Position numbers and translations under genes: made by a program. Shown here one piece after another: positions 26,162 to 34,339 of a stretch of 64,000 bases of DNA. Source of the stretch: Rhodocyclaceae bacterium UBA2346 (lineage in GTDB: Bacteria; Pseudomonadota; Gammaproteobacteria; Burkholderiales; Rhodocyclaceae); NCBI GenBank assembly GCA_002344625.1, contig DDUE01000056.1, positions 1-64,000 on the forward strand, written 5' to 3'. The notes beneath the pieces are model-generated. The model was not told where the DNA came from and made no database searches. It worked only from the letters and a program-made list of their open reading frames with translations. How positions within the stretch are numbered: the stretch's first letter is position 1; the number at the start of each line of letters is the position of its first letter.

Positions 26162-27664
26162 TCAGCCCCCGGCCATCTGCACCATCAGCAGGCGCCCGCC
26201 GAGCTCCGGCGACAACAGAATCCGGGCGCCCTCTTCGAGCAGCACCCGGGCGCCGATCGGAATGTCCAACCCGGCGCTGACATCGCGCATGCCGCTCAGC
26301 CGTTCATTGACCAGATACCAGTCGCCCTGGTGCGCGACGAAGTAGCCGACACGCCGGGTATCGTCGCCCGACAGCTTCTCGTTCGGAAAGATGAAGCGGT
26401 TCTGATGCCAGCGAAACAGTGACTGCCCGTCGTAAACCATCACGCGATGCTTGTCGGACAGGAAGCGCCCCTTCTCGTGCGACGAGTACAGATTCAACAC
26501 CGGCAGCTTGCCACGATGCGGCGTGCCGCAAAACGGACAGCGCGGCAGTGTCGAGTTGTCGAACGGATACCACTTCTGCTCGCATGCCGGGTTCGCACAC
26601 GGCTGGAGCAGGTCGACCGTCTTGACCAGCGCGGTCTCCCACTCGTCGGCGGTCGGCCGCAGTGCCGGCTCGTGCAGACCATGCACGAAACTGCGTTCGA
26701 ACAGCGCGGATAGATACGGGCCGGTGATCGTATAGGGCAGACGGCGCGTATCCTTCCAGGGCGATTCGCCGGGGCGCAGATCTTCGGCCCTGATCCGGTT
26801 CGAGCGGTCGTCGGGGTGCTCGACGAACAATGCGCCGGCACCCATCGTCAGCTCTTCGTCCTTCTGGGCGTCGTCAGGATCGTGGATTCTGTCGCCGCGC
26901 AACGGATGGCGATAAAGCAGATACATGTATACGAGCACCGCGAGCGCATGCAGGTCGGTGGTGCGCGACGGCAGCTTGCGATCGGGATCGCCCTCGTCGA
27001 GATGCGCGGACCTGATCACCTCGGGCGCGATGAAATCCGGCGTCCCGATGACTGCGGGCGGATGCCGCCCGGGCACGACCAGACCATCCAGATCGATGAG
27101 ACAAGCCTGGCCGGTGGTCGGGTCGATGAGGCAATTGTTGTAGCCGAGATCGCTGTGGCTCAGTCCGGCCATGTGCATTCGCCGCACCGCGCGCGCCAGC
27201 ATCACGCACACCCGCAGGTGGCGCATCCAGTCGCCCAACTCGCGCGGATCGAGAAAGCGCGCGCGATGCCCCGGGCTCGCGAACCATTTGCCGACTTTTT
27301 CCCTGCCCCGAATGCCCAGCAGCCGGTCGTCGTTGCGGCTGCCGTGCTCGAAGAAGAAACACGCGCGGTAAAACGGCACCACGACGCCCAGCCTGCCCGC
27401 ATACTCGACCACCGCGGTGGGCCAGCAATAGAGGTTCTTCAGGTACTCGCCCCCCGCCTGGCCGAAAATACGCTCGCGGTAGCGCCCGGTGATCTCGAGC
27501 AATCGCTCGCGGCTGGCGGCGTCCGCCGGGCCACGGTAGAAGGCCACGACATAGGTCTCGTCGGGGCTGAACATGACGTCCTTCACCCCGCCCCGCGCCT
27601 TCACTTCATCGATGAATCGCACCGTACTGCCATCGCTGGCGGTGAGCGTCACGACTGCGGCCAT
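26162..27664 (-). CDS. TerY-associated protein kinase with zinc ribbon
   Basis: A 500-residue protein. Residues about 15-330 are a kinase-like domain with a catalytic loop GLSHSDLGYNNCLID and a metal motif LIDLDGL, close to HxDxxxxN and DFG. The N-lobe strand VVAFYRGP lacks the usual Lys of VAIK. GTPDFIAPEVI fits the activation/APE segment. A zinc ribbon follows (CANPACEQKW, then CPFCG). An FHA-like or beta-rich tail (FLSDKHRVMVYDG to end) completes it. The ATG at 27664 has AGAAGGAAG upstream. It is last in the VWA-TerY-PP2C-kinase operon. Confidence 0.85.
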   Translation of the reverse strand: MAAVVTLTASDGSTVRFIDEVKARGGVKDVMFSPDETYVVAFYRGPADAASRERLLEITGRYRERIFGQAGGEYLKNLYCWPTAVVEYAGRLGVVVPFYRACFFFEHGSRNDDRLLGIRGREKVGKWFASPGHRARFLDPRELGDWMRHLRVCVMLARAVRRMHMAGLSHSDLGYNNCLIDPTTGQACLIDLDGLVVPGRHPPAVIGTPDFIAPEVIRSAHLDEGDPDRKLPSRTTDLHALAVLVYMYLLYRHPLRGDRIHDPDDAQKDEELTMGAGALFVEHPDDRSNRIRAEDLRPGESPWKDTRRLPYTITGPYLSALFERSFVHGLHEPALRPTADEWETALVKTVDLLQPCANPACEQKWYPFDNSTLPRCPFCGTPHRGKLPVLNLYSSHEKGRFLSDKHRVMVYDGQSLFRWHQNRFIFPNEKLSGDDTRRVGYFVAHQGDWYLVNERLSGMRDVSAGLDIPIGARVLLEEGARILLSPELGGRLLMVQMAGG

Positions 27665-27692
27665 GTGGCTTCCTTCTGGTCTAGCGCCGGGC

Positions 27693-28898
27693 TCAACATA
27701 CGATGGCGATGGTGCGGTCGTCGTGGTTGCCTTGCGACCAGAAGCCCAGCCATGCGAGCAGGCGCCGATCGGCCTGCGCATCGGCGTCGAAGGGCATCAC
27801 GTCCTGCGCGATCTCTTCCCACAAGGCGCGCCACGGACCCGGTTCGGAGAGCTGCGCCACGCTTTCGAAGCGCGCGTCCGAAACCCCGTCGGTCATCAGC
27901 ATGAACGCGGTGAAATCGTCGCACAGCACATACCGGACGCGCTCGTCCAAGGCCGCCGCTGCGAGCACGGCCGGCTCGAGAAAACGGGTCTGCCCAGCGT
28001 ATTCCCCCCCATCGGCGTCGCCCAGCAACGCCGGGGCGCAGCCGTCGCGGTGGACGCCGATCACGCCATCACCCACCCAGTAGCCGGCGCACAACCACTG
28101 TTCGCCGCATTTGCATGCGACACCGATCAGCAAGGTCGTAGCGAGCTCACGCACCGCCGGGATTCGTCCGGGCCCGGCCGCCACGGCATCTTCGAGCGCC
28201 TGCATCGCCTGCCGGGCCGCGGAGCCGAGCGTCACGACCAGGGCTTGGTGCAATCCGCGCCCCGCTTCAGCCGACCCGTCCACCTGCAGCGCGGCGACCG
28301 CGGCGAGCACTCGAGCGCCCGCGTCGGCACCGAGTGCCTGCCGCAGGTGATCGCCGGCCGCCTGCACGGCGAGCTGCGATCCTAGCCGGGACAACGCCGC
28401 GCTGCCAGCGCCGTCGGCGACGACCGCGACATACCAGCCGTCGCGCGGATCCGACCAGACGAAGAAATCGTCATCGCAGCAGGCGCCCACATGGGCATGC
28501 GAGCGTCCTCGGGTTCGCGCCGCGACGACTCGCCGCTCGCGCCCGGCGATCAGCTGTGCCGCCTGGTCGGGCTTCCAGCACGGGGCGTCGCGATCGGACG
28601 GGATGTCCTTCCAGAGCTGCCTGGGGTCGGGATTGACGTAGATCGCCGCGGTGGCGATATGCCGCGCCTCCGCGTCCTCGCCCACGCAGCGATAAACTAC
28701 CTCGAGCGAAAATTCGCCATGTGCCTGCGGCGTGCCGGTGAGCAGCCCGGTCGCCACATCGCAAACCAGCGCGAGGCCGGGCGGCACGACGACCTCGAGC
28801 AACATCACCGGCGGCGCGCCTGGCGCCGGCGTGATCGCCCCGGCATAGGCCTGGGCCTGCCTGGCGTTGGCGATTCTGAACTTCACCGGCGCGCCCAT
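27693..28898 (-). CDS. PP2C-type protein phosphatase of the TerY module
   Basis: A 401-residue protein. Residues 1-100 are a beta-rich N-terminal segment (VKFRIANARQAQAYAG, LLTGTPQAHGEFSLEVVYR) resembling an Ig/cadherin-like putative-Ig domain. Residues about 140-400 are a PP2C phosphatase: VVADGAGSAALSRLG, MLMTDGVSD and HDDRTIAIV supply the Asp residues that hold two metals. It probably reverses the neighbouring kinase. ATG at 28898 is chosen; a GTG at 28958, directly after the TerY stop, would add 20 low-complexity residues. Confidence 0.87.
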   Translation of the reverse strand: MGAPVKFRIANARQAQAYAGAITPAPGAPPVMLLEVVVPPGLALVCDVATGLLTGTPQAHGEFSLEVVYRCVGEDAEARHIATAAIYVNPDPRQLWKDIPSDRDAPCWKPDQAAQLIAGRERRVVAARTRGRSHAHVGACCDDDFFVWSDPRDGWYVAVVADGAGSAALSRLGSQLAVQAAGDHLRQALGADAGARVLAAVAALQVDGSAEAGRGLHQALVVTLGSAARQAMQALEDAVAAGPGRIPAVRELATTLLIGVACKCGEQWLCAGYWVGDGVIGVHRDGCAPALLGDADGGEYAGQTRFLEPAVLAAAALDERVRYVLCDDFTAFMLMTDGVSDARFESVAQLSEPGPWRALWEEIAQDVMPFDADAQADRRLLAWLGFWSQGNHDDRTIAIVC

Positions 28899-28958
28899 GC
28901 CCGCCCCCCGGCCTGAGCATCGTCGCCCGAACCCCGGCCCCGCGCCACGCCTCGACAC

Positions 28959-30005
28959 CTAGCCACGGGCACGCGAAACATCGAATCCTCCTTCGGCCAC
29001 GCCCATACCGATCTCGCTGTCGCAGCCCGGGCACACCGCCGACCCCGGACCGGGTACGCAGAATATCTGCCCGCATGCGCACGCGGCGAACGCATACGGC
29101 GCACCGCAATGGGGGCATCCGGGCGAGCCCCGCAGGTAGTCGGTGTTGATCGTGCGGACGTTTGCGCGGGGATCCGAGAGCGCGTCGAAATCGCGTTCCG
29201 CCGCGAACACGCCGACGAGATCGTAGGCCACCGGGTCGATCTGAAAGTCCTGGGTCGCCACCGCCTGGCCGCTGCGTTCGTACTTGATCAGATACGGCAG
29301 CCTGCTCTTCTGGCAGCGGCCCGCGACGATCACGAAATCCTCGTCAACCGCCGTCGCCTGGGCGATCGACTCGATCTTGCGCATCACGGATTCATCGACC
29401 TTGGCCAGGTTGACCCTGGCCGGCTCACCGATGCCGATGCTGCGGCTTTGCGAACTCACCGAAGCGCTGATCCAGTCGATGAACTTCCGGAAGTCGCTCG
29501 ATGCGGCCGTCTCGATGCGCAGCACGTCGGCCGTCACCTCGGACAGGCGCTCGAGCGCCGCATGCGCGCCGATCCCGACCGCGACCAGGTTGACCCTGCG
29601 CGCGTAATCGCGAGCCCAGCGCGCGAGCGGCGGTCCGACATCGTCGGTGCTCTTGCCGTCGGTCATGAGGAACACCAAGGGCTTGAAATCGCCCTTGCGC
29701 TGCGCACTCGAGCGCTGCACGTTCGCATCGATCTCCGCCATCAGGTGATCGAAGGCCGCGCCGATCGAGGTACCCGAGCCCAACGGCAGGCGCGGCGGGG
29801 AGAACGACGCGAGCTCGACCAGCGGCGTCAGCGTTCTGGCCCGGCCGGCGAACGCGATCACCGAGAGATAAGCGGTCTCGAGCGCATAGGGGTCGGTGCG
29901 CAAGCTCTGGATCAAGCGCTCTATGCCCTCCTGCAGACTGCGAAGATTGTCCCCGGCCATGCTTTCGGAGACGTCGATGACGAGAAAGACCGGCAAGCGC
30001 CGCAT
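28959..30005 (-). CDS. TerY: VWA protein with C-terminal metal-binding region
   Basis: A 348-residue protein. Residues about 5-195 are a VWA domain with MIDAS DVSES (9-13) and FLMTDGKSTDD. A middle beta-rich part follows. The last 60 residues form a Cys-rich zinc-binding region: CPHCGAPYAFAACACGQIFC and then CPGCDSE, the TerY-C type. TerY proteins are predicted hubs linking VWA-bound metal with the PP2C/kinase pair. AGGGGG lies upstream of the ATG. It is 12 bases after the upstream VWA gene. Confidence 0.9.
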   Translation of the reverse strand: MRRLPVFLVIDVSESMAGDNLRSLQEGIERLIQSLRTDPYALETAYLSVIAFAGRARTLTPLVELASFSPPRLPLGSGTSIGAAFDHLMAEIDANVQRSSAQRKGDFKPLVFLMTDGKSTDDVGPPLARWARDYARRVNLVAVGIGAHAALERLSEVTADVLRIETAASSDFRKFIDWISASVSSQSRSIGIGEPARVNLAKVDESVMRKIESIAQATAVDEDFVIVAGRCQKSRLPYLIKYERSGQAVATQDFQIDPVAYDLVGVFAAERDFDALSDPRANVRTINTDYLRGSPGCPHCGAPYAFAACACGQIFCVPGPGSAVCPGCDSEIGMGVAEGGFDVSRARG

Positions 30006-30017
30006 ACAACCCCCTGC

Positions 30018-30656
30018 TTACAGAACCACGTTGATCTCGGGCGGCGGTGGCGGCAGCGCGACCGCACTGCTCGAACCGCGGCTCTGGCTATCCTTCGAGA
30101 CGGTTTCGGAAACCCACTGGAAGAATTTCCCGAAACTCGCGGCATCCATGGTGTCGAGGCTGACCACATGCTCGGTCAAGCGCGTGAGCTGGGTCGGATC
30201 GGCCTTCGGACCGGCGGCACATGCCACCACCGCGGCGAATCCGGCCGCTCTCACCCTGGGAATGACCTCGGAGTATGCGAGCGTATCGGTGGGTTTGCCG
30301 TCGGTCAGGATCACCAGCATCGGCTTCCAGTCGCCCTTGGCCGTATCGGTGGATTTGCGCACCTCGCGCGCGACCTGCTCGCAGATGCGCTCGAGCGCCT
30401 CGCCGAGCAGGGTCGCGCCCGACCGGGGGCAAACGATCTCGGGCAGGATCACATCCACCACCGCCGTCATCGGCAGGACTTCCTTGATTTCTGAATCGAA
30501 GGTCGTGATCGATAGATGCACGCTGTCGAGCGCATAGGGATTGGTCCGCAGCGAACCGAGCAAGGCCTGCAGGCCCGCGTTGACGGCAACGATCGGTTCG
30601 CCATTCATCGACCCGGAGGTATCGATGCACAGATAAGTCAACAGCCTGCGAGTCAT
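30018..30656 (-). CDS. VWA-domain protein of the TerY module
   Basis: A 212-residue single VWA domain. MIDAS residues are DTSGS in CIDTSGSMNGEPI (about 10-22). VILTDGKPTDTL and the conserved PRSGATLLGEALE (threonine of MIDAS) follow. A Pro-rich end (LPPPPPEINVVL) may contact partners. GAGGTGA precedes the ATG at 30656. It opens the minus-strand signalling operon. Confidence 0.9.
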   Translation of the reverse strand: MTRRLLTYLCIDTSGSMNGEPIVAVNAGLQALLGSLRTNPYALDSVHLSITTFDSEIKEVLPMTAVVDVILPEIVCPRSGATLLGEALERICEQVAREVRKSTDTAKGDWKPMLVILTDGKPTDTLAYSEVIPRVRAAGFAAVVACAAGPKADPTQLTRLTEHVVSLDTMDAASFGKFFQWVSETVSKDSQSRGSSSAVALPPPPPEINVVL

Positions 30657-30990
30657 TGAGTCACCTCGAACACGGTTTTGTAATGAAACGAAACGGGGCG
30701 GCGCCCGGCCCGCCCGGTAGAGCCGATCACGTTGCCCGGCCGGGCCCATCGGCCCCGAAGGCGCTTCTTCCCACCTCCCGAAAAACCCCCTACACTCCCG
30801 CCGGCGGTCGTGACGTAACGTCGGCATCATGGGGCGCCCTCATTATCCGCACTGTCGTGCAAGAATGCCAAAGCCCCATGTCTGTCGCGCTGCCGCTGCT
30901 TGGGAGGACGCTGGACCAGCGGCGTTCGCGCGCCATGCGCCAGGCACTTTTTACACGTCGATCATTCTTTCACGCGAGGAAAAATACGCA
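30657..30990. other. Divergent VWA/terD intergenic region
   Basis: A 334-base gap between the start of the VWA operon and the second terD. TACACT at 30791-30796 could be a -10 for terD, but I found no convincing -35. No gene is supported in it. Confidence 0.35.
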
Positions 30991-31566
30991 ATGGCAATCA
31001 GTCTTCAGAAAGGTGGGAACGTCAACCTGAGCAAAACCGCGCCGACCATGAGCAAGATGATCGTGGGCCTGGGATGGGACGCGCGCGCGACCGACGGGGC
31101 CGAGTTCGACCTCGACGCGAGCGCCTTCATGCTGAACAGCTCGGGCAAGGTGCGCAGCGACAAGGATTTCATTTTCTACAATCAGCCCAAGTCGGAAGAA
31201 GGCTCGGTCGAATATGGCGGCGACAACAAGACCGGCGCCGGCGACGGTGACGATGAAACGATCGTCGTCGAGTTGTCGAAGGTTCCGGCCGATGTGGAGA
31301 AGATCGCGATCTGCGTGACCATCCACGAAGCCGACACCCGCCGCCAGAATTTCGGCATGGTCTCGGCAGCCTACGTACGCTGTGTCGATGCCGCCGGCAA
31401 CACCGAGGTCGCCAAATATGACCTTTCGGAAGACGCCTCGATCGAGACGGCGATGATCTTCGGTGAAATCTACCGAAGCAGCGGCGACTGGAAGTTCAAG
31501 GCGATCGGACAGGGTTTCCAGGGCGGTCTGGCACCGCTGGCGAAGAACTTCGGCGTGAACGTCTGA
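30991..31566 (+). CDS. terD: TerD-family protein (canonical, copy 2)
   Basis: A 191-residue TerD protein of exactly the same length as the first copy and mostly identical over the whole chain. The calcium loop here is GDNKTGAGDGDDE (77-89). Differences cluster in residues 31-40 and 70-80. GAGGAAAAATACGCA upstream gives the ribosome site, also like copy 1. It ends the ter island and is tail to tail with the LEA-type gene across a perfect inverted repeat. Different flanks suggest separate control from copy 1. Confidence 0.95.
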   Translation: MAISLQKGGNVNLSKTAPTMSKMIVGLGWDARATDGAEFDLDASAFMLNSSGKVRSDKDFIFYNQPKSEEGSVEYGGDNKTGAGDGDDETIVVELSKVPADVEKIAICVTIHEADTRRQNFGMVSAAYVRCVDAAGNTEVAKYDLSEDASIETAMIFGEIYRSSGDWKFKAIGQGFQGGLAPLAKNFGVNV

Positions 31567-31577
31567 CCCAACCCGGC

Positions 31578-31603
31578 ACGACGCCCGCCGCGGCGGGCGT
31601 CGT
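31578..31603. terminator. Perfect inverted repeat between convergent genes
   Basis: A 26-base perfect palindrome (ACGACGCCCGCCG and its complement) sits between the terD and LEA-lipoprotein stops. It could terminate transcription from both sides, although no T run follows on either strand, so a Rho-independent role is only likely. Confidence 0.45.
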
Positions 31604-32091
31604 CAGAATGCCGCCGGGAGGCGCAACATGCCCGACTCGGAAAAGCGCATTCCACCCAGCACGCCACCGCCAAAACGGCCACGCAAGACATACGGCAGTT
31701 CCGCCGCAGCATTGCCGTCGATCATGCCCAGGGCCTGACGCATCACGGTCAAGGCCGACACCGATGCCGGTACGGTGACGACCGTCTCGCCAAACCTCGG
31801 CACGCTGCCCTTGTAGTCGCTCACGCCGGTCGCGAACGGCTTGCCGTTCAGCTCCAGTTCGAGCGCGACGCCGTCGAAATCGATTACGGCCTCGTTCGGA
31901 TTCTGCACCCTGAGCTTGACGGCAAAGCGCGCTTCCATCCCCTGACCCGCCATGGGTTCGATCCCGACCACGCTGACGCGCACGGGGTCGCGCTGCGCGA
32001 GACTCGCACAACCCGCCAGCAGCAACATGATCGCGCCCGTTGCGAGCAGCAATATCGCCTGAAGGCGAACGCAATGCGGATACCGGAGCAC
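31603..32091 (-). CDS. LEA type 2 lipoprotein
   Basis: A 162-residue lipoprotein. The signal peptide ends in the lipobox LLAGC (Cys about 28). The mature part (GMEARFAVKLRVQNPNEAVI, FDGVALELELNGKPFATGVS) matches the LEA14-like/water-stress (WHy) fold. Such proteins are linked to desiccation or envelope stress. The gene is single. Confidence 0.85.
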   Translation of the reverse strand: MLRYPHCVRLQAILLLATGAIMLLLAGCASLAQRDPVRVSVVGIEPMAGQGMEARFAVKLRVQNPNEAVIDFDGVALELELNGKPFATGVSDYKGSVPRFGETVVTVPASVSALTVMRQALGMIDGNAAAELPYVLRGRFGGGVLGGMRFSESGMLRLPAAF

Positions 32092-32262
32092 GATGGCTTA
32101 CCTCCACGATTGATCAGACGCATTCTACCCGCGACGGCCGACCCTAGCGGACATCCGGCAGCTTCATCCATCGCCCGCGCACGTGTCAAAAAGTGATCGG
32201 GGAAATAGGGCACTTACATTTGCGCCATAGACTGGCGCCTCGCTCTTCTGGAGGACATGCTC

Positions 32263-32535
32263 ATGAATTGCCGCACCCTGACCCGCCTTCTACCCCAAGA
32301 CCTCCGCTTTCACTCGCTCGGCGCGGATGGTTTTCATCATCCCATCCGCTTCGTGTTCGTCACCGAACAACTGCGCCGGGGCATTCTTGACGAACGTGAA
32401 CTCATCCGGACCTCGCTGCCAGCGACACGCGCGGTATTGCAGGAAGAAATCTTCGCACGCTACGACCCTGCGGCGCGTTCGAGAGCATTCCAGGCGATTC
32501 TGCGCAGATTCTCACCCCGCCCCCGGGCACGCTGA
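32263..32535 (+). CDS. Hypothetical small protein
   Basis: A 90-residue basic protein I do not recognise (MNCRTLTRLLPQDLRFHSLG; then FVFVTEQLRRGILDERELIR). It is mostly helical with a high Arg content and no signal peptide or membrane segment. GGAGG eight bases before the ATG at 32263 supports translation. Its neighbours give no hint of function. Confidence 0.5.
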   Translation: MNCRTLTRLLPQDLRFHSLGADGFHHPIRFVFVTEQLRRGILDERELIRTSLPATRAVLQEEIFARYDPAARSRAFQAILRRFSPRPRAR

Positions 32536-32691
32536 GCTCGAACCGCCGCGCACGGCGACATTGCCCTCGACCGGCTTTTCGCGCAACATCCGTCCGTGCG
32601 GTCAGTTCTTGCTGACCGCTCATCCCGCCCCTCGGTTCGAGGGTGTGCAGTCTGTGTATCCGTCCCGACTAACCCGGTAATTTCGAAGCGC

Positions 32692-34299
32692 ATGTATCTA
32701 AACATTGTTGGCCTGCTCGTCGGGACCGTCTTCTTTGCCTTTTCACTCACGCCCTCGCTGCTCCCGCGGCCATTCTTCATCCAGGGGATTCTTTCCGGCC
32801 TGTCGTTCTCGGCCGGTTACGGCCTGGGCGTGGCGGCCGTGGCCCTGTGGAACTACCTGCAGTTGCCGGCCTTGCGCATGCGTACCGCGGTCGTCGCCAA
32901 ATCGGTCGCGGCGTTGCTGTGCCTGTTGGTGGCGGTGAGCTTCCTGTGGCAGGCGACGAACTGGCAAAACGCGCTTCGCGAAATGATGGGCATGGAGGAA
33001 TCGGCCGGCCTGCAACCGTTCATGCTCGGCCTGATCTCAGTCGTCCTGTTCGTGGTACTGCTGGCGCTGGCACGTTCGTTCCGCTGGGTGTTCCGCGCCT
33101 TGTCGGCTCGACTGCGGCGTTTCGTGTCGCCGAGGATCTCGCAGTTGATCGGCATCGTCGTCGCCATCGCACTGTTCTGGTCGGTGATCGACGGCGTCTT
33201 GCTGAGCAGCCTGCTGCGGGTCGCCGATCGCTCGTTCCAGCAACTCGATGCGCTGATCCAGGATGATCTGCCCCGGCCGGTCCATGCCGCCCAGACCGGC
33301 AGCACGGCCTCGCTGATCAATTGGGAAGACCTTGGACGCCAGGGGCGCAGCTTCGTTGCCGGCGGGCCCGACGCCGAGGATCTGAGCCGCTTTTTTGCCG
33401 CGCCGATGCCCGCCCCGATCCGCGTCTACGTCGGCCTGAACTCGGCCGACACACCCGAGCAGCGGGCCCGCCTCGCGCTGGACGAATTGAAGCGTGTGGG
33501 CGGCTTCGAACGCTCGGTGCTGCTGCTGGTGACGCCCACGGGCACCGGCTGGATCGACGCGTCGTCGCAGGACCCGGTGGAATACCTGCATCGCGGCGAC
33601 ATCGCCACCGTCGCGGCACAGTATTCCTACCTCAACAGCCCGCTCGCACTGCTGACGGAGGGCGCATACGGCGCCGAAATGGCCCGTATCCTGTTCTCGG
33701 AGATCTACGGCCACTGGCGCACCCTGCCCCGCGATGCACGGCCGCGCCTCTACCTCAACGGACTGAGCCTGGGCTCCTTGAACTCCGATCGTTCTTTCGA
33801 TCTATACGACATCATCGAAGACCCCTTCAACGGCGCACTGTGGAGCGGCCCCCCATTCCGGAACGATACCTGGCGGCGCATGACCGAGCAGCGCGACCCC
33901 GGCTCGCCGGCGTGGCTGCCCCGCTTTCGCGGCGGGTCGGTCGTACGCTTCATGAACCAGGACGGCGGCCTGAGTGAGGGTGACGCACCCTGGGGCGGTT
34001 TCCGAATTGCCTTTCTGCAATATGCCAGCGATCCGATCACCTTCTTCAGCCCGCAAGCGGCATGGCGCGAGCCCGACTGGATGCGCGAGCCACGCGGCCC
34101 CGACGTCTCGCCCGATTTGCGCTGGTTTCCGCTCGTGACGATGCTGCAACTGGTCGCCGACATGGTCGTGGGGGTCACCCCCAAGGGCTTCGGCCACGAA
34201 TTCGCCCCGGCGCACTACATCGACGCATGGCTGGCGCTGACCGAACCCGCGGGCTGGAGCGACGCCGAGGTGGCGCGTCTGAAAGCCTTGTTCGACTGA
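32692..34299 (+). CDS. Membrane alpha/beta hydrolase (Abhydrolase_9 type)
   Basis: A 535-residue protein with four or five N-terminal membrane helices (1-180) and a C-terminal catalytic domain. RLYLNGLSLGSLNSDRSFDL contains the GLSLGS nucleophile elbow. NPLF-type features and PLVTMLQLVADMVVGVTPKGFGHEF near the C-terminus, with a conserved His, match the family that pairs a membrane N-domain with an alpha/beta hydrolase. The substrate is unknown; actinobacterial and proteobacterial members are only annotated by domain. The ATG at 32692 begins the first helix; its ribosome site is weak. Confidence 0.85.
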   Translation: MYLNIVGLLVGTVFFAFSLTPSLLPRPFFIQGILSGLSFSAGYGLGVAAVALWNYLQLPALRMRTAVVAKSVAALLCLLVAVSFLWQATNWQNALREMMGMEESAGLQPFMLGLISVVLFVVLLALARSFRWVFRALSARLRRFVSPRISQLIGIVVAIALFWSVIDGVLLSSLLRVADRSFQQLDALIQDDLPRPVHAAQTGSTASLINWEDLGRQGRSFVAGGPDAEDLSRFFAAPMPAPIRVYVGLNSADTPEQRARLALDELKRVGGFERSVLLLVTPTGTGWIDASSQDPVEYLHRGDIATVAAQYSYLNSPLALLTEGAYGAEMARILFSEIYGHWRTLPRDARPRLYLNGLSLGSLNSDRSFDLYDIIEDPFNGALWSGPPFRNDTWRRMTEQRDPGSPAWLPRFRGGSVVRFMNQDGGLSEGDAPWGGFRIAFLQYASDPITFFSPQAAWREPDWMREPRGPDVSPDLRWFPLVTMLQLVADMVVGVTPKGFGHEFAPAHYIDAWLALTEPAGWSDAEVARLKALFD

Positions 34300-34339
34300 A
34301 TCGATCAGGCGCCGGGCGCGAACCAACCGGCGCTGCGGA

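Noticed and set aside
34309-34333. Terminator between the convergent hydrolase and NhaC genes
   Set aside because: The stem is 7 bases with an 11-base loop and no T run on either strand, so it is too weak to call.
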